Positions 54,301 through 64,000 of a stretch of 64,000 nt of DNA are shown piece after piece. This DNA comes from Paragordius varius (Eukaryota; Nematomorpha): positions 3,906,001 through 3,970,000 of the forward strand of contig OZ176055.1 of the NCBI GenBank assembly GCA_964247055.1, in the 5' to 3' direction. The translations under genes were made by a program, and so were the position numbers. The notes beneath the pieces were generated by a model. It made no database searches and was not told the DNA's origin. It was given only the letters and a program-made list of their open reading frames with translations. Each line of letters begins with the position of its first letter. The stretch's first letter is position 1.

Positions 54301-55401
54301 TTAGACTTTTGTGTTATCAATATAATAGATAGAATACAAAACCGCATAAAAAATAAATATACAGCAAACATCATTGTTTGGGTGCATAAACCTTATTTAA
54401 TCCTGTTAAAAGAAACGAGGAATAGTCATGCAAATCGGTAACATTCTGAATAAATTTCACGAATGAATTCTTAGAGGATATCCACATTATTCAGTAAGTT
54501 TTTATATAAAAATTAACCTTTTACGGCTTTCGAATTGTCTTTATTTTTCAAAATTTTACTTAAACTGTAACATATTATACCTATCCATTTAAGCGTTAAA
54601 TGTCGTACGGTTGAATTGGCTTTCAATAGTCCATAAAATATTTCATACAATTTGTTAATGTGGGCTGACAATGGCTAATAAGATAAAAAAAATATTAAAA
54701 AAAACTGTCAAATATTTTTTATTTTTAATATGTAGCTAAAATTATAAAATGGGTAATAATAAAAAATAAAAGTAAAAAATATTAAAATAAAATAAATTTT
54801 ATAACTTTTAACTGTATCTTTTAAAACCAAAATTAATGCATTTTATAAATTAAAGATAGATATAATTAACTTGGCGCATATCTGGAATTTATAAAGCACT
54901 AATTTAAAAAAGAACAGCTTTTTTTGTCGGCCACATGTTTTAATGGTCAAAAAATGTATTAAAAGGTGGTGTAATATAAACTTTAATAAATGCTTCGTTT
55001 ATAAGTATTATGAGTTTGTAGACTTTTTGTGATTTTACTCTTTTTATCCTTTCAATATGAAAGTTGATAATCTTTCACTTGTAATTCCACCAATTTTAGG
55101 GTCTAATGTTTGTAAAAAACTTTAAAAAACATCACATTACCTTCCAAATATTTTGTTCCATATTTTTGTGTTCGTGGCGACCCATTTGAGACACGTTGTT
55201 AAAGAAAAGACTTCCTGAATTTTTGGTTGGGATACTAGAGATACCAATAGCTCGCCCCAAAAGACTCAATTCAAATTGCTTGCCCTTTCCCTTATTGTTA
55301 AGTGATGGTGCTAACAAATTTGTCAAACTATTATCATTACCGCCTATAATATAAAAGTTTATAAATTCTCTCTACTAGAGTTAAAGCTAATCATATAAAT
55401 G

Positions 55402-55448
<47 letters not shown>

Positions 55449-58161
55449 GATAATGAAAACACATTAAAAATGGTAAGTTTTATAATAAAAAGTTGAAGTG
55501 TTTATGTTTTAATAAATTTGAAAAACTTGATTTTTACACAAAAAACCTGTTTAACAAAATTGTAATAGGCGAATACTTCCATGACAATGTTTCTATGTCT
55601 TATTTAAACTGGTATTAAAATAAATTTTATAAACAATAACGCTTGTTCAATAAAAATAATTGATCATTTTTATTATTTTGCAGTCATTGATAAAATAGAA
55701 ACCATTTATTTCAAATTATTCTAGCACATATGATTCAAATTTTTTTCAAATAAAGCAGTATTAAACCAATTCGATAGAAGGCGTGATGGTATAGTAGGTA
55801 AGGCGCCGGACTCTTACACTGCGTGCCAGAGTTCGAGCCCCGAAACTACGCAATTATTCTATCATCTATGTTAGCCCTGGGTATGCGAGTGTTAAAGGCT
55901 TCTTATGTCCAGACACAATTTAATCCCCTTTAATATAAAAAGGAAAAAAGAGACTCTAAACTGTGTATTAAACCAATTCGATGCTCGCAATATGACAGTT
56001 AAGTTTTTCCAAAAATCATTAACTTAATTATATTGGACAGTTTTTTTTTCAAACATTTTTTTATAAATAATTTACCATACCATTATTATTGCTGGGGCCT
56101 AAATTAGGATAAACGGATCTTAATCCACGATCAAAAGCTGCCCTAAATGCCGATAAATTGTCACGTGTTCCCGTTGTCGTATTTGAAGTTGAAGTTAGAC
56201 TTAAGGAACCATTTCTTGTATTATTATTATTACTATTGTTTAAAGTTTTATTCTTATCTTGTTGTGACAATTTCGAATTCAATAGCAGTTGGGAATAAGG
56301 ATCTTTTTCTTTAGAAGAATCATCATTTAAAAGAAAAGATGGAGTAGAATGCTCTAAAAATGCCTATATTTATATAAATGTAAAGTTAGCTTTCTACTAT
56401 TATAAGCTTCATATTCAAATTATAAATATTTTAATGATTTTTAAAAAAATGTGGGAATGAATATCTATAATTCATATTACACAACTGAGTATAAAATTAT
56501 GAACGAAAATTGTTTGACATATCATCAATTTAATTTCAAAAAATAATATTAAAGCAAATTTAAAAATTAAGTTTATAATCAATGTACTTGAGCTAAATAG
56601 GATGGAGCTCCATTCCCAATGAAAAATGTTAGGCAATCCAAATAATCAAATAATTGCGTGTTGACCAGCGTAAGCTTTCTATGAAATATTTCACTCAATT
56701 TATCTAAGATGGGTTTGCACACCAAGTCTCGCAAAGCATCATAACCAGAATGTTGATGGACATAGGACAAAGTTTGTATAAGGTATTCATGCAAAAATTT
56801 ATTTTCTACGTTGATTGAAAAAATAGAAATATATAAAACATCCTTTTTGTCTCAAAATAGGGATTGTATATAATGTTTGAATATATTGATAAATATTTTT
56901 TTAACAAAAAACTGAGAAAAATTACTTTAACGTAAATGACATTATTAATTTTATGTTTTTGTTCAAATATAAATTAAAATTTATACCACAGAGTCAAAAA
57001 TATAAATCAAAATGATTTTCTTTTGATATAGAGATCAGAATCCATTTTTTTGAAGCAAAATTTTAATTTAATTTCATATTTTAAAACAAAACTAACTTGT
57101 ATCAATTTCGTGTTTGCTTTTAAATGTGACACACACAAAAATATTACTTTATATGACATATTAATTATAAAGTAATTTAAAATACAGCAAAAATTGTTCA
57201 ACCGGCCAAACAATTAGGTGTCGAGCCATTTTCTTTTTAAAAAATAAAAGGAACCATAACTTTTTGATAACCTTTTTATATTTGTTAACATATATTTGAA
57301 TTTTAACATTATATTAAAACCGAAGTATGGAATAAAATTTGCAAAATATTTAGTAATTAAATGATTATGAATATCGAGTAAAGACTGATTTTAAATTTGA
57401 CTTAGCACAAATAAACGGAATTTAAAAATGTAATTGTGCAAAAATGTCTGAAAAAATCAAAATATGCTGATTAAAAAATATTAAATGTATTAAAAAAAAT
57501 ATTAACTTGGGGAAGTATAATTTTGCAGAATAAGGTCTAAAAATTGTTCGGCAATATCTTGTGTATATAGATCCTGACTCTGCAATGCTGTGGCACTGTT
57601 GCATACAATAATTTCTAACAAATGTTGGTACTTTGTTATATTTAATGATGTGCAATCAATGGAATTTGATGGTGTTTGATCAGTATTACCATTTTCAGTG
57701 AATTCAAAGTATGATTTATAATTTTTAGAATCCTAATAATTATATACTTTATTTTACTTTCAATTCATGTAAATTACAAAAGGAATTATAAAGATAATAG
57801 AGAATATTGGTTTCAACATTTGCTAGTAGAGTTAGTTGGTCAATTGGTAAAAGCAATCGTTCAAATAGAGCCTAAATATAAAAACAAACAAACTTGATTA
57901 ACATTTTCTATGTTAAGAGTTATATCGGGATTGGCATCATGCATTTGACTTAGATAAACCATAGTGTTATTATCTAAAAGTTAACTGATAATTACTTGGA
58001 TGAAATGTAAAATTAAATATTTTTTCCAAAATTTTTTCTTCATCGTGCTCATTTTCTGACAAAGAATTAAAACCTTTGTGTTTTTGTGACAATTCATTTT
58101 CGAGTGGAACTTGTTTAGGTTCAATAAGTTGAGCAAAAGGGTTTGGTTCAGTGTTTGACAT
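41954..58161 (-). CDS. UBE4A: UBE4A-like U-box ubiquitin chain elongation factor E4 (complete, 24 exons)
   Basis: UBE4A/Ufd2-family E4 enzymes extend ubiquitin chains on marked substrates through a C-terminal U-box that recruits an E2. Exons 5' to 3' (minus): 58161-57996, 57973-57894, 57871-57758, 57732-57507, 56805-56588, 56363-56081, 55343-55141, 54674-54581, 54193-54070, 53426-53178, 51332-51121, 50762-50511, 50388-50267, 49879-49570, 49028-48977, 48914-48821, 48604-48425, 47906-47793, 47383-47265, 46066-45934, 45182-44870, 43461-43202, 42947-42790, 42071-41954 (TAA). All phases agree, giving about 1397 aa against 1066 in human UBE4A. Recognisable blocks: [96 protein letters not shown], and the U-box [35 protein letters not shown]. 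These match UBE4A better than UBE4B. The extra length is mostly Ser/Asn-rich (exon 6) plus a ~55-residue insert in exon 21. Confidence 0.94.
44574..44740. mobile_element. 167-bp MITE with ~22-bp inverted ends in UBE4A intron 21
   Basis: The left end CTGGCCTATTCGCATTATTG and the right end CAATAATGTGAATAGGCCAG are inverted repeats with one mismatch. The interior (GACCAATTGATAATACAGTAG) resembles the inner arm of the 9774-9955 MITE family (GGCCAATTTGCAACACAGTAG), so it may be a relative. No clear target duplication and no coding capacity. Confidence 0.75.
45313..45363. repeat. GC-rich repeat-like fragment in UBE4A intron 20
   Basis: A short GC-rich patch (GGGCGTGCCGAGCGTTTGCG then GCGCCCGGAGC) stands out in 75-80% AT intron DNA. 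Such GGCGCCC-bearing strings are typical of ends of interspersed DNA elements in invertebrates, but I see no partner end nearby. Probable transposon fragment. Confidence 0.4.
46130..46967 (+). mobile_element. 5'-truncated LINE 3' fragment in UBE4A intron 19
   Basis: Same family as the 13145-15655 LINE but opposite to the host gene. It starts just after the RT (TKVMITGD), then the zinc finger (CRAC and, one frame over, [25 protein letters not shown]), [27 protein letters not shown] sequence and [17 protein letters not shown]. At least three frame breaks occur: inside the finger (near 46199), a stop after GDTISA (46419), and a further shift near 46530. It ends in (ATCT)n at 46945-46963. No target duplication found. 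Confidence 0.85.
47414..47464. repeat. (TA)n microsatellite in UBE4A intron 18
   Basis: About 51 bp of alternating AT, about 30 bp upstream (transcript sense) of the exon 19 acceptor at 47384-47385. Confidence 0.9.
51351..51375. repeat. (TA)n microsatellite in UBE4A intron 10
   Basis: About 25 bp of alternating AT, about 16 bp upstream (transcript sense) of the exon 11 acceptor at 51333-51334. Confidence 0.9.
51446..51593. mobile_element. second copy of the hairpin MITE, one end trimmed
   Basis: The right arm is complete (GACCAACTATAGCGTGAAAT through CATCAAAATGCGTACTG-TA), matching the 9774-9955 element. The left arm keeps only the inner part (GGCCAATTTGCAACACAGTAG). Divergence between the two copies is substantial, so the family is not recent. 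In UBE4A intron 10. Confidence 0.82.
51738..52857. mobile_element. 1120-bp non-autonomous DNA element with CACTA ends, copy 1
   Basis: The termini are inverted repeats starting CACTAGACAACAAATTTT and ending with its complement, flanked on both sides by TAA (51735-51737 and 52858-52860), a 3-bp target duplication. CACTA ends with a 3-bp duplication fit the CMC/EnSpm superfamily; a TAA duplication would also fit PIF/Harbinger. No transposase-like frame is present. The interior contains a GC-rich patch (GCGACAAACGCGCGAAGCG). It fills much of UBE4A intron 10. A related copy in reverse orientation is at 62054-62985. Confidence 0.83.
55406..55445. repeat. (TA)n microsatellite in UBE4A intron 6
   Basis: About 40 bp of alternating TA, about 60 bp upstream (transcript sense) of the exon 7 acceptor at 55344-55345. 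Confidence 0.9.
55776..55964 (+). mobile_element. tRNA-derived SINE with 18-bp target duplications
   Basis: A 189-bp insertion flanked by perfect direct repeats GTATTAAACCAATTCGAT at 55758-55775 and 55965-55982. Its head (55781-55852) is tRNA-like: an A box TGGTATAGTAGG, a B box GTTCGAGCCC and a GCGT/ACGC acceptor pairing. The anticodon region GGACTCTTACAC resembles tRNA-Lys(CTT), but the anticodon stem no longer pairs well. The body is followed by an A-rich tail region. It lies in UBE4A intron 6, opposite to the gene. The perfect duplication argues for a fairly recent insertion, presumably by a LINE machinery. Confidence 0.9.
57733..57995 (-). other. three consecutive 22-25-bp introns of UBE4A
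   Basis: Intron 1 is 57974-57995 (22 bp), intron 2 is 57872-57893 (22 bp) and intron 3 is 57733-57757 (25 bp). In gene orientation they start GTAATT, GTTTGT and GTAAAA and end TTTAG, TTTAG and ATTAG. None is a multiple of three. Removal joins FTFHPN+[17 protein letters not shown]+ALFERLLL and CNLHELK+DSKNYKSYF. The second junction falls inside the block matching human SNVEQALFARLLL, which makes it especially firm. Exon lengths on either side are 166, 80, 114 and 226 nt. Confidence 0.9.
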
Positions 58162-60595
58162 TATTATAGGGTAACTAAAACATATGGAGGGACTGTGTCA
58201 CTAATAATGAAAAGTAGGGTGTATCAGTAAATAATACATTTATGCACTCCGATACGGTATTTTTTTCCGTATTATATTAAAAATCTTAAAAAATAATTAA
58301 TACACTTAATAGTATTTTATAAATATCAAACCCAGTTAAGCCGAATTCTTAAGTTAATCCTTGTAGATCAGCAATATAACCGCAGCCCACGGGTTATGGC
58401 CTTAAAAGTGCCTATTTATGTCCCTTATTTGTTTCATAAATTTTTCATACTTAATTTATGTATAAATAATTAAAATTGTTTCAAACAGCCATAAAATTTT
58501 TATCTGTAGTATACAAGATAAATATTTTTGGCTCACCTTAAAATTCTTCTAATAAGTATCACTCTGGATATTCCCACCCTATTATATTCTGAAAAGATAC
58601 CCAAAAGATATGTCTTACAGCCACTGAGAAACATAAGGGTTAAAAAATATTTTGAAGTATTTTACTAATCGCAAAATCGAGTCACTCCTTAAATTATTTT
58701 GACACCCCTGTATTTTGGAGTTTCTCATAAAGCTTAAGCTTTTAAAGCATTAGGAATAAAAACAGATAAATTTATAAAAGCAAGATGGTAGGATAATACA
58801 TTTTCAATTGGTCTTGGCTCATATATTGGCTTCATAGCCTTTTGGGTTGTTTTTTGGTCTAATCAAATATATCGTTTTTTAGCCCAGGTAGATATATGCA
58901 AATTTAGAAATAGAAATTGTAAAAATATCTTTATCTCAAACTTTTTGCAGTCATTATTTCCTTTACGCGATTACTGAATGACTGATAAAGCCAAATCTAA
59001 ACCCCCACCAAAAGTCGAACCATCGAAAGCCGCTATGGTTAATTGAGGAAGTCGATAGAAACGTTGGAAAAGGTTGCGCATTTTTTGAATATGATCTCCC
59101 ACTCGTTCTATTGGCTATTCTTTTTTCAGATCTGCCCCTCAAAAATAGAAATATTTTGCTACAAATAACAGTCAAAATAGAAACAACCAAGTTAAAAAAA
59201 TCAAAAAAAAATACTTTAATATTTCATTAATAAAACCATAATCATTGTTTTATATATCCTAACGGGTGCTTACAATGTAAAGTAAATTTTAAATTATCAA
59301 GTTTAAGGTTCTTCCAGATTTAATTTGGATCAGTAAAATCTCGGATAGGGAAGGGATATTTTAGATGATGAAATTGGTGTAATTTGATTTTTAAAGGATA
59401 TTAAGTTTAGAATTTTAATGATGACTGTTAACAAATATCATTATGGTTCAACTCAAACAAAAATATCGTTTTAGAATTGAGAGTTTTTGAATTTTGTAGC
59501 ACGATGAAAAGGATATAAAATCAAAAACACTTCATTGCCTTTTCTCGTTTTAGACCTAGTTTATCTTTTGGTGTTGTTTTATCCAGAGTTTAATCTTGAA
59601 TTATACAGTGTTAAAAGTTATTTTAGTTAAAAATCAATCATCAAACATTGTTTTCTTATATTAGTTAAAAAAGCATATGATATTTACAGTTTTGTGTCTT
59701 CCAGGTCTAACAATGAAATAGCTCTAAAACAAGATCAAAGCAAACAGCTGATATTAGAATCATATATAGGTTTTTTTTGGAATGTAACTTGTAGCTTTTT
59801 AAAGTTGATTATTTACATTTTCTCACTATAACATACATATATCTTGTTGTATTTGCGAATTAAAAAAATTACTATTTTTTCCTATCCGAATTTATATATA
59901 TATGATTTCATGAGGATATTTTTTATTATCCTGATTTATGTAATTTTATTATATTTGCCCCTAATTTAACCATTGATTCCAGAAAATTGGGTTTTTTGAA
60001 TAATTATGCTTAAATCATTTTTCCGGGGACCCTGGAGGCCTTTCAATGTTATTAATTATTTTTTATAGGTTATTCTTTAAAATTAGCTCCTCAGTGCCCC
60101 ACTCTCTGATAATGGCGTTCTAAAAATATTGGTTTGCAGCAGTTTTCTGAATTGGTAGATCGTTCTAATTCCACAGATTTTTTCATTTTGTATAAATGAT
60201 ACGAGGGTGACCTGGCCAATCTTTAAACTTGCCTCATAACGGGAATTTCTAAAAATGAAGGAATTGAAACAATTTTGTGTAAAACTTGCAGTTTTTTCCA
60301 TTATTTTTGCTCTCACTTTAGCCTACCCCCGTCAAAATTATGTATTTTTCATCCAGTTTATTATCTTCGATTCTTGCAAAAAAATTTATAAATCTGATTT
60401 AAACATCCTTGTTTTGTACGGGTCAGAGAAACGGAAACGATAAATTGTATTTTTAAAGACCGCTTTTTTTAAACATGATTTTTTCAAAAATCATTGTTTT
60501 GTGAAATAGAGATGTAAATTGGTAATAGAAATTATATTTACAATGGTAAAATAATATATATGGGAAAAATTAAATTAAAAAGTAAAGCCATGTAA
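58162..60595. other. UBE4A 5' flank, no gene recognised
   Basis: AT-rich sequence that must include the UBE4A promoter. Small hairpins occur (for example ATACGG..CCGTAT near 58252-58275). The slightly GC-richer stretch 58975-59160 has open frames on both strands but none resembles a known protein. Confidence 0.4.
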
Positions 60596-60995
60596 GGATT
60601 AGGACTCCGGGCCACGAAGTAATTCCCGACACTTACAATCTTTATATTGTTTTATAAAAAGGCCGAGTTGATTCCAGTCCATTTTAAATTATAAAGAGTG
60701 GTCACCTCTATCTCTTTTGTCATCAACGTTAATGTTTTCAATAGTTTCTAAAGGGCGGGTTGCGTCACTCCTTTGAGTACACCCGTAGAAACGCAATCGA
60801 TTGGTTGGAATGATATCAATTTTATCAGATTTCATTCCAAGTTGGTATTCCTGTAGTACGGAAGCAGTTTTTGAGTATTTGGTTTTCATATAGTTTGGGG
60901 TTTCGATTGATTTTTTAATGCCTAATGTCACAACCATATGTTAGTGCTGGTCTTATTCCTGCTTTTTAAAATGCTATTTAATTTCTTGTATATTT
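60596..60995 (-). mobile_element. decayed LINE 3'-end relic
   Basis: On the minus strand the sequence gives GIRPALTYGCDIRH, then a stop, and later TNRLRFYGCTQRSDATRPL, patterns typical of the region downstream of RT in RTE/CR1-type LINEs ([19 protein letters not shown]). It contains stops and lacks the RT. The final ~90 bp (GTGTCGGGAATTACTTCGTG) looks like a 3' UTR. More diverged than the other two LINE pieces and likely a different family. Confidence 0.65.
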
Positions 60996-61015
60996 AAAAA
61001 AAAATTATTTCTCTT

Positions 61016-61796
61016 CAGTATAATTTTAATTTTTACTGTATAAATTTGAAAAGTTCTCAAAATACTTTTGAAATAAATATTACATTTTAATTAAATTAAA
61101 ATAATAAATATATTTTGCGATTAATTATTTTAGCCTAATTTAATTTTTAAAAAATATTTGTTAGTAAAAAGTTTGAGATGGATGATTTTTTAAACGGCCA
61201 AAAATGTCTATTTTTATATTTGTTATATCATTATTACCAAAATATTTAAAATTGAAATCACTACTTGCTACTGATATTGTTATAATTAGTATTTACTTTT
61301 AGTTTTCAAATTTATTTAAAAATTATGTAACAATTTTAATTTGTATAAAAATCATTTCATTTTTAACACTCATATATATATAAACATATTAATATCAGTT
61401 ACAATTTATATGCCACAATAATAAAAAAATTAAAATGGCTACTTTTGTTGGGCAACCCCGTAAGAAATGGTTTAAAACTAATCTTTCGCGCAACTGTATC
61501 GTCGGATACGTACAGTAAAAATTGAAATAATACGGACAATACGTAAAAGACAAATATCTTTTTGAAAGACAACCATATTTTTTTCAATCTTATTATTTTT
61601 TGATATGTACAATTGTTTGAAATTGCAAGGTATGAAATATGGATGTATATTGGTAACACATTCAATTATATATTTTATATTGTAATTAATTGATTTTTAT
61701 GAATTTAGGTTTAAAAAAGTATGGTTGCCTCTATAAAAAATATATGTCTTTATAATTACATTACGTTTTGTCAGTATAATTTTAATTTTAACTGTA
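61016..61796. repeat. three copies of a ~24-bp CAGT..ACTG motif
   Basis: CAGTATAATTTTAATTTT followed by TACTGTA occurs at 61016-61040, nearly the same at 61772-61796, and an inverted variant at 61511-61533. Each copy is bounded by CAGT/ACTG with TA outside, resembling minimal mariner-type ends. No gene in this interval. Confidence 0.5.
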
Positions 61797-62053
61797 TATA
61801 TTGGCTCTAAAAAGTTGTATGGTAACAAGGAAATTAACACACTACACAGAAAAGTGTCCTAGAAAATATATATTCTGGTAGAAAATATTCTCATGATCTA
61901 TTGTTTTTGGTACTTACGATTAATTAAAGTTTTTTGCAATTTTGTTGCCATTGATCCATATCAAAAAAGTGCAAAATTAACGCACATGCTAATTAAAATA
62001 TTTTTAGTGAAAGCTAGATACTCCATTCGACGAAAAATATTAATATATAATAA

Positions 62054-62985
62054 CACTAGACAAAAATTTGATTTTTTTAAAGTGCTATGTTGTAAATTAA
62101 AAATTTATATTATTAATGTACATAAATATATATTATTGGTTACTCAAGAATTTTTTTATTAGGGTTTATCATATTTTTTGGCTTCGATTTAACATTAAGC
62201 TCGAAATTTTTATAAATTGAACTTTCAGATATATAGCCAGGTATTTTATATCTTTCGATGTTCAAAATTTTCAACTCATAAATAAGTGTTCACAACTAAT
62301 TTGAAAATCATATAAATTAATTTAAATTAAGTATTAGGGTCACATTAGTATAAATAAAAATTATTTATTTTAATAAAAATCTATATTTACTAATAATTTT
62401 AGGATATTAAAATGCATAGTTTATAACTGTAAATTTATCACATAATGGTTAGATAAGATCAAGAATGCATTAATCTTTATTTGTAATCTTTGGATATTTA
62501 GAATTACAAGCCTTTAAAGGAAAATAATTTATATTAATAAGATGGTAATTAATATACAAAAATTTTCTGTTTTGAATGACATAAAAGCAATAAATAAGTG
62601 TTTTAATAAAAAAAAATGTTTTTTGATATTTTTTATACATTCATTGCATCTACACATAGTATGAGCTACTTTCATCCATCACTTTTAAAAATATATTTAT
62701 TGGAAAAAACGCTCTTGCTTGGCGAGTTTGTCGCTTTCTTTGTTCTATATGAAATTTCGATGTAAAACATATTACATTTTTTGGAGTTTTTATTACTCTT
62801 TCTAATAATATTGAATAAATGGACATTTGTTGTATTTAAAAATATTTTTTAGTAAAATTTTGAAGAGGGCGCATAATTACAAAAGAGATTATAAAAAATT
62901 CTTAGGTAGCATAATTTTTAATTTAGATTTGCTGTTAAAATAGTAGTTCATATCAGGCAAACTCAAACGACAGAAAATTTAAAAA
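62054..62985. mobile_element. CACTA-ended DNA element, copy 2 (reverse orientation, one end lost)
   Basis: Starts CACTAGACAAAAATTTG at 62054 with TAA before it. The order of matching blocks equals the reverse complement of the 51738-52857 copy: ATTTTTGGC..CGATTTAACATTAA, CATGTATTTTATAT-like, a GC-rich patch (CGAGTTTGTCGC), then AGTAAAATTTTG..GGGCGCATAAT. The far terminal repeat is degraded and runs toward (AT)n at 62994. Divergence and small deletions indicate an old insertion. Confidence 0.75.
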
Positions 62986-62993
62986 ATTAAACT

Positions 62994-63018
<25 letters not shown>
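62994..63018. repeat. (TA)n microsatellite
   Basis: About 25 bp of alternating TA in intergenic DNA. Confidence 0.9.
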
Positions 63019-63026
<8 letters not shown>

Positions 63027-64000
63027 AAAATTTGTCGTGGAAAACGCAAATTAGTGCCTTCCTGAAAATGTAGTTTTCCTAAAATCGCAAAGCCGAGGTT
63101 GCGCGATAAGTATTAAGTGCAAATAAATAAAAAAATGCACCAAATTTGGATTGTAAAAAATGCAATATGTTAAATGACAAAGAAATCAAAATTTATCAAA
63201 TTATATAAAAGTGTTTTTTATAGTATCTTAAAGCGTATCATACCGTTTACGCCATGCTTGAAATTACCAAGAAATACGGTTAAACAAAATATTTTCGATT
63301 TATCTAAATTTTAAAATTTATATTTGTAATTGTTTAGCTTCATATTATAGTTCATGATATAATAAATGATATTTTTTGGATAGAACTATTTAATTTTAGC
63401 AAAATACTTTATTGATATAATAAGCGAATTTTGCTACTTTTTGATATGGAGCAATTAACAAAAGTGGAAATGGCGTTTCTCATTGAAGGCTTTATACTGA
63501 AAGCATCATACTAATTCTGATACATTTTCTTCCATAAATATAATTCACATGAGTCTAATTTTATACACTCCGATTTTGTCCGCATAATATTATTTTTTTG
63601 TAATAAAATTAAAATTATACGGATAAAACATAAAAATTAAACGAAAAATATTTTTTTAAAATGACAATTATTCCTCTATAGAACTTGATATTGCTTACGT
63701 AACCTATATAATTAATATTTTAAAATATATAATATGATTGTTTTAAGACGCACTATATTCCTGCAACACAAATCGCAAAGTTATATGGTTTAGAAAAGGT
63801 AACACAAATGCTTTCATGAGTCGCATTTTTAAGAAAAAAGCGGCGTGCCGCATTCGATATATATAAATATATGGGGATTCGTAATTATTTTATTTCTTCA
63901 TATTCGTTGCCTATTGGATAAACTTATTCAGAATATTTGTTTAAAGAATATTAAGATTTTTTAAGTATAATTTTACGAATTTCGCGGGTCGAATATGATG
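63019..64000. other. intergenic, nothing recognised
   Basis: AT-rich sequence to the window edge. No coding similarity, repeat family or RNA gene seen. Confidence 0.4.

Noticed and set aside
55781-55852. A functional tRNA-Lys gene
   Set aside because: The anticodon stem does not pair and the acceptor stem has a mismatch; it lies inside an insertion flanked by 18-bp target duplications, so it is a SINE head.
58963-59190. A coding exon or pseudogene upstream of UBE4A
   Set aside because: Both strands show short open frames (for example MTDKAKSKPPPKVEPSKAAM on the plus strand) but neither resembles a protein I recognise and no splice continuation is evident.
60255-60443. A small secreted protein with a signal-like N-terminus
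   Set aside because: The hydrophobic start is common in AT-rich DNA; there is no conserved continuation or splice context, and the frame lies beside a LINE relic.

Overview
This window is about 64 kb of very AT-rich nuclear DNA from an invertebrate-type animal. The standard genetic code is in use: TAA and TGA end the three host genes and no reassigned codon is needed. Every host gene is spliced, with GT..AG introns. The lineage cannot be fixed from the sequence alone. UBE4A-type ubiquitin ligase, RCC1 and XPD orthologues point to Metazoa or a close relative, and the intron lengths are strange enough to be a lineage marker.

Layout. (1) 58-5369, plus strand: RCC1, the Ran exchange factor, with its 5' end outside the window. 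(2) 5370-7007: convergent 3' flanks. (3) 7008-16265, minus strand: a complete XPD/ERCC2 TFIIH helicase in 17 exons, 757 aa, with a LINE, a hairpin MITE and a decayed duplicated exon in its introns. (4) 16266-17150: XPD 5' flank. (5) about 17150-36452: a 19-kb satellite array of a 62-bp monomer with nested larger duplications. (6) 36950-40343: two PIF/Harbinger copies head to head, forming a 3.4-kb palindrome. (7) 41954-58161, minus strand: a complete UBE4A-like U-box E4 ligase in 24 exons, about 1397 aa, whose introns carry a LINE fragment, two MITEs, a CACTA-ended DNA element and a tRNA-derived SINE with 18-bp target duplications. (8) 58162-64000: 5' flank of UBE4A with a LINE relic and a second copy of the CACTA-ended element.

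The most interesting signal is in the introns. The first four introns of XPD are 22, 23, 22 and 23 bp, and the first three of UBE4A are 22, 22 and 25 bp. Every later intron in both genes is 62 bp to about 3 kb. Splicing out these very short segments restores reading frame and continuity with known XPD and UBE4A proteins at each of seven junctions. RCC1 has a possible 32-bp intron in the same 5' position. Very short introns therefore seem confined to the start of genes, while transposon-loaded introns fill the rest.

The three host genes work in separate processes: Ran-GTP production on chromatin, TFIIH DNA opening in transcription and nucleotide excision repair, and ubiquitin-chain elongation. 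Nothing suggests a functional cluster. No RNA gene, CRISPR array or virus-like element was recognised.
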